Positions 48,746-57,170 of a stretch of 64,000 bases of DNA are shown here, piece by piece. The first letter of the stretch is position 1. Every line of letters starts with the position of its first letter. This DNA is from Lysobacter sp. Root76 (GTDB taxonomy: Bacteria > Pseudomonadota > Gammaproteobacteria > Xanthomonadales > Xanthomonadaceae): the NCBI RefSeq assembly GCF_001428685.1, contig NZ_LMIK01000005.1, positions 453,224-517,223 on the forward strand, read 5' to 3'. The translations under genes and the position numbers were made by a program. Under the pieces are notes generated by a model. That model was not told the origin of the DNA. It ran no database searches and saw nothing but the letters and a program-made list of their open reading frames with translations.

Positions 48746-49737
48746 GACTGTTCCTCCATCAGACTCTCCACTTCCGAGCGCGGCGGCATGGCCGCGAAGG
48801 CGCCGTGGCGCGTGGTCGCCAGCGCGCCGGTCGCCGCAGCGTAGCGCAGCGCATCTTCGAACGCGTCGCCGCCTTCGAGAAACGCCGCGAAGTCGGCGGC
48901 CTGCACGTCCAGGGTCGCCAGCCGATGCAGCCAACCGCCGACGAAGGCGTCGCCGGCGGCGGTGGTGTCGGTGGGCAGCACTTCGTACGTACCCAACTCG
49001 CCCTGGCGCGTGCGCGTGTACCAGCGGATCGGCGCGGCGCCGTCGGTGACCAGCACGCAGGTCGCATAGCCGTGCCACAGGCGCTGCAGCGCCGCGGTCT
49101 GGCTGCCCAGCGGCGCGGCCAGGAAGTCGAATTCGGAGCGGCTGAGCTTGATCGTGTCCGCCTCCAGCAACGCGCGCCACACCGTCGGCTGCGGGTCGAA
49201 GGCATCGGCCCACAGCGCCGGGCGCAAGTTGAGGTCCATGCTGACCAGCGCGCCGGCCTGGCGCGCGCGCTGCATGCCCGACAGGGTCGCGTTGGCGATG
49301 CCGGCCTCGGTCAGGCTGTTGGAGCAGACATGGAAGGCCAGCGCGTCTTCGAAACAGTGCGCCTGGTAGTGCTCGGCGCGGAACAGCAGGTCGGCCGCGG
49401 GCGGGCGGTAGAAGCTGAAGCTGCGCTCGCCGTGCGCGTCCAGCGACACGAACGCGAGCGCGGTCTTGGCCCCGGCGGTGCGCACCGTATAGCGCACATC
49501 CACTCCGGCATCGCGCAATTGTTCGTAGAGGAAATCGCCGAACATGTCCTCGCCGAGCATGCCGACGAAGCGCGCCTGACCGCCCAGCCGCGCGATCGCG
49601 GCGGCGACATTGGCCGGCGCACCGCCGGCGTACTCGACGAAATGACGCGCCTCGCCCGGCTGCGTCGGCGGCCGCGCGAGGAAGTCGATCAGGGCCTCGC
49701 CGAAACAGACGATGGCCTGGCGTTGCTCGCGTGCCAT
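48742..49737 (-). CDS. PfkB-family sugar kinase (fructokinase-like)
   Basis: The protein has 331 residues starting MAREQRQAIVCFGEALIDFL. The sugar-binding YAGGAPANVAAAIARLG and the catalytic DTTAAGDAFVGG region (the usual GAGD reads AAGD here) are present. It would phosphorylate fructose made by the neighbouring isomerase, giving fructose-6-phosphate. It overlaps the permease stop (TGATG) upstream and the isomerase start downstream. Confidence 0.88.
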   Translation of the reverse strand: MAREQRQAIVCFGEALIDFLARPPTQPGEARHFVEYAGGAPANVAAAIARLGGQARFVGMLGEDMFGDFLYEQLRDAGVDVRYTVRTAGAKTALAFVSLDAHGERSFSFYRPPAADLLFRAEHYQAHCFEDALAFHVCSNSLTEAGIANATLSGMQRARQAGALVSMDLNLRPALWADAFDPQPTVWRALLEADTIKLSRSEFDFLAAPLGSQTAALQRLWHGYATCVLVTDGAAPIRWYTRTRQGELGTYEVLPTDTTAAGDAFVGGWLHRLATLDVQAADFAAFLEGGDAFEDALRYAAATGALATTRHGAFAAMPPRSEVESLMEEQS

Positions 49738-51041
49738 CAGTGCAGGGCCCTCGCCAGCGCTGCGCCCGCCAGCGCTTGGCTCTGCAGCGACGGCGCCAGA
49801 CGCGAGCCGCGCCAGCCGTACCAGACGATGTAGGCGTAGCACAGCAACGGAATCGCATACGAGGACTGCAGACCAGTGTGGTCGGCCAGCGCGCCCTGCA
49901 GCCACGGGATGATCGCGCCGCCGACGATGGCCATGACCAGCAGGCTGGAGGCTTTGCTGGTCATCGGTCCCAGGCGTTCGATGGCGATGGTGAAGATGGT
50001 CGGGAACATCACCGAATTGAACAGGCCGATCGCGAGCACGCTCCACATCGCCAGCGGCCCGTGCAGCGACATGGTCGCGACCAGCAGACCGATCGCGACC
50101 ACCGCGGCCAGAGCGAGCAGACGCCGCGCGTCGTAACGGCGCAGCAGCGCCGCGCCGATGAAACGGCCGACCATCGCGCCGCCCCAGTAATAGGCCAGGT
50201 GCTCGGTGGCCGCGCCGCGGTCGAGCCTGCCGATGGACGGCTCGGTGATGTAGTTGATCATGAAGCTGCCGATCGACACCTCGGCGCCGACGTAGACGAA
50301 GATCGCCAGCACGCCCCAGCGCAGGTGCGGGTGGCTCAGCACCTCGCGGTAGGTGTGGCGCGCGTTGTCGGCGCGCTCGGTGGCTTCGGTCAGCGGCGGA
50401 ATCCGCATCAACGCGACGAACGCCGCCATCGCCAGCAGGCAGCCGGCGATCACCATGTACGGCAGTTGCACCGACGCGGCTTCCTCGGCGCGATACGCAG
50501 CGAGCTGGGCCGGCGACAGCGCCGCCAGCTCGGTCGCGCCGAGCACCGCGCCGGACAGGATCAGTGGCCCGATCAGGTACGGAAACAGCGTCGTGCCCAG
50601 GGAGTTCAGCGCCTGCGCCAGGTTCAGGCGGCTGGGCGCGCCGGTTGGATCGCCGAGCAGGCTGATGTAAGGATTGGCCGCCACCTGCAGCAGGGTGATG
50701 CCGCTGGCGAGCACGAACAGCGCGCCCAGGAACAAGGGATACGAGGGCAGCCGCGCCGCCGGGAAGAACAGCGCCGCACCGGCTGCGGCCACCAGCAGCC
50801 CGACCACGATGCTGCGCTGGTAGCCCAGTTTCGCCAGCACGCGTCCGGACGGCAGCGACATCAGGAAGTAGGCGCCGAAAAAGCTCGACTGGATCAGCAT
50901 CGTCTGCGCGTAGTTCATATCGAACACGGACTTCAGGTGCGGGATCAGCACGTCGTTGAGGCTGGTCAGGCCGCCCCAGGTGAAGAAGATCAGGCTGACG
51001 ACGGCGGTGGCCGCGCCGTAGGACAGGGTGCGACCGTTCAT
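49737..51041 (-). CDS. FucP-like MFS sugar:H+ symporter
   Basis: The protein has 434 residues with twelve membrane helices. The FucP/NagP/GluP-like N-terminus VSLIFFTWGGLTSLNDVLIP, then FFGAYFLMSLPSGRVLAKLGYQ, and LLQVAANPYISLLGD are characteristic of this group, which imports hexoses with protons. In this locus mannose is the likely substrate. It overlaps the regulator stop by four bases. Confidence 0.9.
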   Translation of the reverse strand: MNGRTLSYGAATAVVSLIFFTWGGLTSLNDVLIPHLKSVFDMNYAQTMLIQSSFFGAYFLMSLPSGRVLAKLGYQRSIVVGLLVAAAGAALFFPAARLPSYPLFLGALFVLASGITLLQVAANPYISLLGDPTGAPSRLNLAQALNSLGTTLFPYLIGPLILSGAVLGATELAALSPAQLAAYRAEEAASVQLPYMVIAGCLLAMAAFVALMRIPPLTEATERADNARHTYREVLSHPHLRWGVLAIFVYVGAEVSIGSFMINYITEPSIGRLDRGAATEHLAYYWGGAMVGRFIGAALLRRYDARRLLALAAVVAIGLLVATMSLHGPLAMWSVLAIGLFNSVMFPTIFTIAIERLGPMTSKASSLLVMAIVGGAIIPWLQGALADHTGLQSSYAIPLLCYAYIVWYGWRGSRLAPSLQSQALAGAALARALH

Positions 51042-52087
51042 GCGATGTCTCCGGGTGGGACGGATGCGATGTCGCTGCTGGCGCGGACCTGCAGGCGCAC
51101 CGGCGCGATGGTGCGCGTCGGCGCCGCGTCGGGATCGCGCAGGCGTTGCAGGATCAGTTCGGCGGCCTGGCGTCCGCGTGCGCGCGGATCGACCGCGACG
51201 GTGGTCAGCGGCGGCGCGCTGACCTGCGCTTCGGGAATATCGTCGAAGCCGACCACCGCGAAATCGTGGCCGGCGCGGCGGCCGCGTGCGGTCAGTCCGG
51301 CCATCAGGCCCAGCGCGACCGCGTCGTTGTAGCAGACCGCCGCGGTCGGCGCGGGGTCGCGCACGAACAGCGCGCCGGTCTGCCCGGCCGCCTCCAGGCG
51401 CGTGGGCGCGCATTCGATCAGCCATTGCGGTTCCGGCGTCAGCCCGGCCGCGGCCAGCGCCTCGCGATAGCCGTCGCGGCGCTCGCGGCAGGAACTGGAA
51501 TCGCGATGGCCGCCGAAGAACGCGATCCGGCGATGGCCGCGTTCGAGCAGGTGCTCGGTCGCCAGGCGCGCGCCGCGACGGTTGTCGAGCGCGAGGAAGT
51601 CCCAGTCGGCGTCGAGTTCGCGGTTGAACACCAGCACCGGCGTGCGCGCGCCGACCAGCGCACGCAGGCGCGCGCCGTCGCTGCCTTCGGCCGGCGACAG
51701 GATGATCCCGGCCGGATCGTGTTCGATCAGCGAGCCCAGCACCGCGTGCTGGCGTTCGGCCGACTCGCCGGTACTGCCGAGCAGGGTGACGTAGCCGGCG
51801 GCGGCCAGGGACTCGTCGACGCCGGCGGCGAATTCGGCGAAGAACGGATTCGACAGATCGTTGATCACCAGCGCCACGCCGGAAGACACCTTGCGGCGCA
51901 GATTGGCCGCGCCGCGGTGATAGACGTAGTTCTGGCGCTTGAGCTCGGCCTCGACCCGGACCCGTGTCTCGGCGTGCACCAGCGGACTGCCGCGCAGCAC
52001 CAGCGACACGGTCGCGCGCGACAGGCCGCAGCCCTTGGCGATGTCGGTCAGGGTCACGCGGCCGTGGCGGGCGCGGGTCGGCGTCAT
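51038..52087 (-). CDS. LacI-family transcriptional regulator of the mannoside locus
   Basis: The protein has 349 residues with an N-terminal LacI HTH (VTLTDIAKGCGLSRATVSLVLRG) and hinge, then a periplasmic-binding-protein-like effector domain (VALVINDLSNPFFAEFAAGV, DFAVVGFDDIPEAQVSAPPLT). It heads the operon whose genes it most likely controls. The intergenic region just upstream carries two matching operators. Confidence 0.93.
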   Translation of the reverse strand: MTPTRARHGRVTLTDIAKGCGLSRATVSLVLRGSPLVHAETRVRVEAELKRQNYVYHRGAANLRRKVSSGVALVINDLSNPFFAEFAAGVDESLAAAGYVTLLGSTGESAERQHAVLGSLIEHDPAGIILSPAEGSDGARLRALVGARTPVLVFNRELDADWDFLALDNRRGARLATEHLLERGHRRIAFFGGHRDSSSCRERRDGYREALAAAGLTPEPQWLIECAPTRLEAAGQTGALFVRDPAPTAAVCYNDAVALGLMAGLTARGRRAGHDFAVVGFDDIPEAQVSAPPLTTVAVDPRARGRQAAELILQRLRDPDAAPTRTIAPVRLQVRASSDIASVPPGDIA

Positions 52088-52128
52088 CGGCTGGCGGCCG
52101 GGGTGGTGAGCGGGGTGGGGCGCATGCG

Positions 52129-52144
52129 TTTAGATCGTTCTAAA
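52129..52144. promoter_or_regulatory. LacI-type operator 1
   Basis: TTTAGATCGTTCTAAA, a near-perfect palindrome centred on CG, 42 bases upstream of the regulator ATG. The central CG with flanking half-sites is typical for LacI-family operators. Confidence 0.85.
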
Positions 52145-52231
52145 TTCGCCGCATGCTGCGCTCCGGGCCACGCCCTTGCATTCTGCAGTGCAGCATGCGG
52201 GCACATCGGCTGCGTGCTAGCGTTCCGGCCG

Positions 52232-52247
52232 TTTAGAACGATCTAAA
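52232..52247. promoter_or_regulatory. LacI-type operator 2
   Basis: TTTAGAACGATCTAAA, the exact reverse complement of operator 1, 62 bases upstream of the GH92 start. The two centres are 103 bases apart, which suits regulator looping or separate control of the two divergent promoters. Confidence 0.85.
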
Positions 52248-52309
52248 TTCGTTGCCAGCGCTGCCCGATCGGGTCGTCCGCACCCGGTCCGTCCCTACCG
52301 GAGCCGTCC

Positions 52310-54691
52310 ATGCCCGCCGATTCCCCGCCGCCGCGCCTCCCGTTTACGCGTCGCCTGCGCTGGCCGCTGCTGCTGGCCTGGGCCATCAGCGGCATCGCCG
52401 CGGCGGCCGCGCCGGTCGCCTCCGACGAAGCCGGCCGCCGCGCCTACGCCGCGGTCGATCCCTTCATCGGCACCGGCGGCGAAGGCCACACCTTCCCCGG
52501 CGCAGTGGTCCCGTTCGGCATGGTCCAGCTCAGCCCCGACACCCAGATCAAGCCGCGCAAGGAGGCCTACGGCTGGGCCGCGGGCTACCGTTACGACGAC
52601 AGCAGCATCGTCGGCTTCTCGCATACGCATTTCTCCGGCACCGGCCATTCCGATCTCGGCGACGTGCTGCTGATGCCGATCGCGGGCGAGGTGCGTTTGG
52701 AGCGCGGCGAAGACGGCAAACCCGGCAGCGGCTATCGCTCGCGTTTCCGCCACGACGACGAAGTCGCCCAGCCCGGCTACTACGCCGTCACCCTGGACGA
52801 CTACGGCGTGCGCGCCGAACTCACCGCGACCGAGCGCGTCGGCGTGCACCGCTATGCCTTCCCCAAGGGCAAGCCCGCGCACGTGCTGATCGACCTGCGC
52901 ACCAGCATGTACGACTACCCCGGCAAGGTGCTGTGGTCGCGCCTGCGCCTGCGCCCCGACGGCACCGTCACCGGCTTCCGCGAAACCCGCGGTTGGGCGC
53001 CCGGGCGTCAGCTCTACTTCGCGATGCGCTTCTCGCGCCCGCTCAGCGGTCACCAGTTCCACGACACCGAACAGGACGTGATCTACAAGGGCTTCCCGCC
53101 GCCGGCCGAGAAGACGCCGACGCAGCGCGCGCAGATCGAAGGCCGGCAGCTGGTCGGCGCGTTCGATTTCGCCGATGCGCCGGGGCAGTCGCTGGTGGTC
53201 AAGGTCGCGATCTCACCGGTCAGCGAAGACAGCGCGATCGCCAATCTCGACGCCGAAGTGCCCGCCTGGGATTTCGACGGCGTGCGCGCGCGGGCGCGCG
53301 CGAGCTGGACCCAGGCGCTGTCGGCGGTCGAGCTCGACGCGCCCGAACCGATGCGCAAGAGTTTCTACACCGCGCTCTACCACTCGCTGATGGGCCCCAG
53401 CCTGTTCATGGACAGCGACGGCCGTTACCGAGGCCCGGACAACGCGGTCCATCAAGCCAAGGGCTACCGCCACCATTCCACTTTTTCGCTCTGGGACACC
53501 TACCGCGCGCTGCACCCGCTGCTGACCCTGGTCCAGCCCGAGCAGCGCAACAACGACTTCGTCAACTCGCTGCTGGCCTCGCGCCGCGAAAGCCCCTACG
53601 GCGTGCTGCCGGTGTGGGCGTTCCACGGCCAGGAAACCTGGTGCATGGTCGGCTACCACGCCGTGCCGGTGATCGCCGACGCCTACATGAAGGGCATCCG
53701 CGGCTACGACGCCGACGAGGCCCTGCAGGCCATGGTAGCCAGCGCCAGCTACGGCCCCTACGACGGCATCGCCCAGTACATGGAACTGGGCTACGTGCCG
53801 ATCGACGAAGAAGGCGAAGCCGCGTCCAAGACCCTCGAATACGCCTATGACGACTGGACCATCGCGCGCATGGCCGAAGCCATGGGCCGCAGGGACGTCG
53901 CCGCCGACTTCAGCAAGCGCGCCGGCAACTGGAAGCACGCCTTCGACGCCAAGACCGGCTTCATGCGCGCACGCAAGCGCGACGGCAGCTTCCGCGAACC
54001 CTTCGACCCCACCGTCAGCGGCTACGGCAGCGACTACACCGAAGGCAACGCCTGGCAGTACTCCTGGTACGTGCCGCAGGACGTGGCCGGCCTGACCTCC
54101 GCGCTGGGCGGCGACGCCAAACTGGTCGACAAGCTCGACCAGGTCTTCGACGCCAAGGTCGACCCCAAGATCTTCGAGCACATGGAAGACATCACCGGCC
54201 TGATCGGCTGGTACGCCCACGGCAACGAACCCAGCCACCACGTCGCCTACCTCTACGCCTACGCCGGCCAGCCCTGGCGCACCCAGGAACGCCTCAAGCA
54301 GATCATGGCCACCCAGTACGCCCCGCGCCCCGACGGCCTGGCCGGCAACGACGACCTCGGCCAGATGTCGGCCTGGTACGTGTTCACCGCCCTGGGCTTC
54401 TACCCGGTCGCCCCGGCCAGCAACGAATACGTGATCGGCCGCCCCTTCGTCCCGCGCGCCAACCTCCACCTGCCCAACGGCAAGCGCTTCAGCGTGATCG
54501 CCGACGGCCTGGACGAAGCCCACACCTACATCGGCCGCGCCACCCTCAACGGCAAACCGCTGGACCGCGCCTACCTGCGCCACGACGAAATCCTCGCCGG
54601 CGGCGAACTGCGCTTCACCATGCAGGCCCAGCCCGACAAGGCCTGGGCGACGGACCCGACGCAGCGCCCCTACTCGATGTCGCAACCCTGA
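52310..54691 (+). CDS. Secreted GH92 alpha-mannosidase
   Basis: GH92 enzymes are Ca2+-dependent exo-alpha-mannosidases that trim N-glycans. The 793 residues start with a signal peptide (LLLAWAISGIAAAAAPVA). The family signatures are clear: VDPFIGTGGEGHTFPGAVVP, PFGMVQLSPDT, GFSHTHFSGTG, the catalytic-acid region HGNEPSHHVAYLY, and GNDDLGQMSAWYVFTALGFY near the C-terminus. It is divergent from the operon and shares its operators. The mobile element lies immediately downstream. Confidence 0.96.
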   Translation: MPADSPPPRLPFTRRLRWPLLLAWAISGIAAAAAPVASDEAGRRAYAAVDPFIGTGGEGHTFPGAVVPFGMVQLSPDTQIKPRKEAYGWAAGYRYDDSSIVGFSHTHFSGTGHSDLGDVLLMPIAGEVRLERGEDGKPGSGYRSRFRHDDEVAQPGYYAVTLDDYGVRAELTATERVGVHRYAFPKGKPAHVLIDLRTSMYDYPGKVLWSRLRLRPDGTVTGFRETRGWAPGRQLYFAMRFSRPLSGHQFHDTEQDVIYKGFPPPAEKTPTQRAQIEGRQLVGAFDFADAPGQSLVVKVAISPVSEDSAIANLDAEVPAWDFDGVRARARASWTQALSAVELDAPEPMRKSFYTALYHSLMGPSLFMDSDGRYRGPDNAVHQAKGYRHHSTFSLWDTYRALHPLLTLVQPEQRNNDFVNSLLASRRESPYGVLPVWAFHGQETWCMVGYHAVPVIADAYMKGIRGYDADEALQAMVASASYGPYDGIAQYMELGYVPIDEEGEAASKTLEYAYDDWTIARMAEAMGRRDVAADFSKRAGNWKHAFDAKTGFMRARKRDGSFREPFDPTVSGYGSDYTEGNAWQYSWYVPQDVAGLTSALGGDAKLVDKLDQVFDAKVDPKIFEHMEDITGLIGWYAHGNEPSHHVAYLYAYAGQPWRTQERLKQIMATQYAPRPDGLAGNDDLGQMSAWYVFTALGFYPVAPASNEYVIGRPFVPRANLHLPNGKRFSVIADGLDEAHTYIGRATLNGKPLDRAYLRHDEILAGGELRFTMQAQPDKAWATDPTQRPYSMSQP

Positions 54692-54791
54692 GCCCGCAAC
54701 GGCCGCGCCGCGCCAAACCGCGCGGCCGCCTCCGGCACATCGCGCATGGCTTATGCCGCGCAGCCCGCTCCCGTAGAATTCCCCCACGCGC

Positions 54792-54832
54792 GGGCCTATA
54801 GCTCAACGGTTAGAGCAGAGGACTCATAATCC
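54792..54832 (+). tRNA. 5' part of a tRNA with anticodon CAU, cut after the anticodon
   Basis: The acceptor 5' strand (GGGCCTA), D-arm (GCTC/GAGC) and anticodon arm (GAGGA, loop CTCATAA with CAT at 54825-54827) are seen. Similar genes of the group continue TCC-TTTGG and then a T-arm and acceptor 3' strand; here the sequence departs after TCC (54832). No T-arm or matching acceptor strand follows. It is either an Ile2 (AUA-reading) or Met gene interrupted by the element. Confidence 0.75.
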
Positions 54833-54983
54833 GTTCGCGGCGAGTTGCCGCAAATTGTCAGCAGTTGTAAAAACCTGCGAAAATAAGCGCTTCTATAGGG
54901 TTTTCTTCATGCGGGGGTAGTGGTGCACGCCCCGTTTTTTCCTGGCATTTCCGGCGCGATTACACCGGATCTACACAGGACAC
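54833..54983. other. Left-junction region of the element
   Basis: A hairpin (GCGGC, loop GAGTT, GCCGC) directly follows the broken tRNA; it is not a T-arm because the loop has five bases and no TTC. The next 130 bases are A+T-rich with runs (TTGTAAAAACC, GGGTTTTC) that may bind integrase or accessory proteins. No gene is seen. Confidence 0.5.
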
Positions 54984-55511
54984 CTATCTGCCAAGCATTG
55001 ACTTCGCTAGATCGAGAAGCCCTTGAACTGTTCGCAGTTGAGGCGGAGAAATATCCGTAAGCCCGGATTCGTCCCGCCCTTTTTCAGATCCTTTATCGCG
55101 CTCCGCAGAAATTCTGATGAGAGCGAATGCCAGGGACATGGGCACAGTCGCCACGACAAGGAGTAGGAGTGAGAAGGCGATCGCCGAGTGCGGCCTGGAG
55201 AGTGCTCCCAGGGTCGCAGAGAGGTCGTCTCCCTCGATCAGCTTGTTTAGAAGCTGGATCAGAATTCCGAAGAAGACGATCGATAGAATTGTGAAATAAA
55301 AGAACGCAGCACGACGCATCATGCGTCGGTCAAGATCGCTTTTGAGCTCTGTCTCTGCTTCCGCCCGCTCTACCAGGGGAAGAGCATCCCTTTGCGCGTG
55401 TGAGGCCGTCGAAGACGAACCTATCGGCTTCTCGCCCGGAAGAATTACTACGTCACCGTCGCCCGTCTTGACTACGGCGTGGCCGGCTTCCGTGCCGTTC
55501 GCTTCGCTCAT
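54984..55511 (-). CDS. Two-helix membrane protein paired with the ImmA-like protease
   Basis: The protein has 175 residues: a soluble acidic head, then two hydrophobic helices at roughly residues 68-85 and 110-130 (FFYFTILSIVFFGILIQLL; AFSLLLLVVATVPMSLAFAL), then a charged tail. No family is recognised. Its ATG overlaps the protease stop (ATGA), so they are co-translated. Base composition is lower in G+C than the chromosome. Confidence 0.65.
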   Translation of the reverse strand: MSEANGTEAGHAVVKTGDGDVVILPGEKPIGSSSTASHAQRDALPLVERAEAETELKSDLDRRMMRRAAFFYFTILSIVFFGILIQLLNKLIEGDDLSATLGALSRPHSAIAFSLLLLVVATVPMSLAFALIRISAERDKGSEKGRDESGLTDISPPQLRTVQGLLDLAKSMLGR

Positions 55512-55969
55512 GCTAAATAGCCGAGGTTCTTCAGTCGGATCTTCATGGCTACTTCTGATACATCGAAGTAACGTGCCAATGTTGCTATATCAGTTTCGCC
55601 TCTGTCGACAACAAGAAGCTGCACGGATCCTGCCGGCATCAGAAGCTCAGCTGCGAAACGATTCGCTTGAGATTCGATGGGATCGAAGTAAAGCGCGCTG
55701 AACTGAGCCGCCGAGTCCCGTGGGCGCTCGCCATGCTGAAAGAAGTGATGCCCCAATTCATGGGCAACAGTAAAGCGTTGCCGAGTGGGGGGCTCGGTCG
55801 GATTAAAATAGATGATCTTTTCTGCTGGCTTATACCAGCCACTAGCGTCAAAGAACGGGTGGATACTCAACCCTTCCTTTTGCGCAATTTCGAAAGGGTC
55901 TATGGGTAGCGTCCGACCTGTCCAATGACGCTGCAGAAGTGCGTTGACAACAGCGCGTTCTTGCAGCAC
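55508..55969 (-). CDS. ImmA/IrrE-family metallopeptidase
   Basis: The protein has 153 residues with the zinc-protease motif HELGH (residues 70-74) and a downstream Glu in ESQANRFAAELLMP as the likely third ligand. ImmA-type proteases cut HTH repressors (ImmR in ICEBs1) to switch on mobile elements or stress responses. It starts at a GTG with AAGGAGG upstream. A target repressor is not adjacent; the Arc-like or AlpA-like proteins at the right end are possible targets. Confidence 0.85.
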   Translation of the reverse strand: MLQERAVVNALLQRHWTGRTLPIDPFEIAQKEGLSIHPFFDASGWYKPAEKIIYFNPTEPPTRQRFTVAHELGHHFFQHGERPRDSAAQFSALYFDPIESQANRFAAELLMPAGSVQLLVVDRGETDIATLARYFDVSEVAMKIRLKNLGYLA

Positions 55970-55991
55970 GGGACACCTCCTTAACCGCGAG

Positions 55992-55997
55992 ATTATA
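55992..55997 (-). promoter_or_regulatory. -10 element for the ImmA-like gene
   Basis: A perfect TATAAT on the minus strand, about 22 bases before the GTG start, with AAGGAGG between. No good -35 is seen, so the call rests on the -10 and position. Confidence 0.5.
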
Positions 55998-56365
55998 ACG
56001 GGGTGGTACCGAAAAGATAGGATGCGTAAGTGTTTGATTAATAAAGGTACAGCTTCGACGTCTCCCAGCCTGCGATCAGTGATCCCTCTTAACTCGGCTT
56101 GTTCAGCCCTTCATCTGCTGGTCCTCTCCAGGCCCCGGCGAGCTGCGATCGCGGGCTGCTGGTCGTAGGTCCATGCCTCCGCATATTGCGATTCTTGTAC
56201 TCCTTGAATTGTGACGACGATCACCTCAGTCTAAGAGGGTCTCCCACTCGGGGGAGCCAAAGGAGTCGCCCTTGAAGCGTTTCTTTTCTCCCCGACCCCG
56301 ATCCATGGCCTGTCGGCCAGGCATTGGGTGTTGACCTAAGGGAGCGTAGAGAGTCAAACGGTGAA

Positions 56366-56413
56366 GCGTGGAGAATCATCACCTCCACGCACCTGCAGGG
56401 CCGACCTGCAGGT
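56366..56413. repeat. Two adjacent inverted repeats
   Basis: First: arms GCGTGGAG (56366-56373) and CTCCACGC (56383-56390). Second: arms ACCTGCAGG (56391-56399) and CCTGCAGGT (56405-56413). Both are perfect and abut each other, 180 bases upstream of the next gene. They could be protein sites or an RNA structure. Confidence 0.65.
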
Positions 56414-56591
56414 AGATCCTGATAGCGTCACCCCATGCCTGGGGCAAGACGATGACGGGCGACAAATCGGTCCGGAGGTCAACAACCTGAGAAACGGAAG
56501 CCCGCGTCTGAGACGTGGACACCTTCCCAGCCTTGGGACTGCGGGGAAAGCCGGGCGACTCTCGAATTTTGAGCGAGACACAGGGGGCACT

Positions 56592-57170
56592 ATGGACGAG
56601 GGATGGGCAGGCCTCATGGGCGCCGTGCTCGGCGGAGCTATCAGTCAAGCCGCGACCTGGGGTGTTGAACTACGGCGAGAGAGTCGAATTGCCCGCAACT
56701 TTGCCGTGGCTGCCTCCAGCGAGCTTGCGGCAAGCATAGGCATGGTCAAAGTCCGAAACTGGCGTGACGCGTTCGTTTCAGCAGCCAACAATGCCTACGC
56801 CGGCAATGTTTACTCGATTAGCGTCCACACCAAGGACGATTACCTGCCCATGTGTCGCGCAGCAATGGCCCATGCAGGCTCAATTGATCACGACTTGGCG
56901 ATTCTACTGGGCAGAATTCTAACGCTAACGGATAGCCTGATCGCAGATATAAAGCGTATTTCAAGCTATACGGTCGATACTCCCGAGAGCCTTCTCTCCA
57001 CGGAGGATCCCGAAGGGGCAGCGCGTGTCTACAACACACTTGTCAATTTGTTGGACGCGGCAATTATCACGGGGGATCAAGCCATACAGAGAGTCGACTT
57101 GATCTATCCGCGGCCGGCGCGAGGACTGGTTACCAGAATGCGCGCGGCCTGGCGTGCGTTTAAAAGCTAG
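56592..57170 (+). CDS. Unknown protein with one N-terminal hydrophobic helix
   Basis: The protein has 192 residues starting MDEGWAGLMGAVLGGAISQA, a glycine-rich membrane-like helix, followed by a mostly helical soluble part (RIARNFAVAASSELAASIGM; SLIADIKRISSYTVDTPESL). No family is recognised. GGGGG precedes the ATG. It converges with, and overlaps by four bases, the Ntn-hydrolase-like gene. Cargo of the element, function unknown. Confidence 0.6.
   Translation: MDEGWAGLMGAVLGGAISQAATWGVELRRESRIARNFAVAASSELAASIGMVKVRNWRDAFVSAANNAYAGNVYSISVHTKDDYLPMCRAAMAHAGSIDHDLAILLGRILTLTDSLIADIKRISSYTVDTPESLLSTEDPEGAARVYNTLVNLLDAAIITGDQAIQRVDLIYPRPARGLVTRMRAAWRAFKS

Larger units (their letters stand above)
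55970..56591. other. 622-bp region without a convincing gene
   Basis: Holds the promoter of the ImmA-like gene at its left end and, at its right, two adjacent inverted repeats (listed separately). Short frames in all directions lack ribosome sites or family features. Confidence 0.5.

Noticed and set aside
54833-54868. A functional 3' half of the tRNA
   Set aside because: The hairpin GCGGC/GCCGC has a five-base loop, no TTC sequence, and no strand pairs with the acceptor GGGCCTA.
55944-56168. A 74-codon plus-strand frame opposite the ImmA-like start
   Set aside because: It overlaps the promoter and first codons of the protease gene and has no ribosome site or family.
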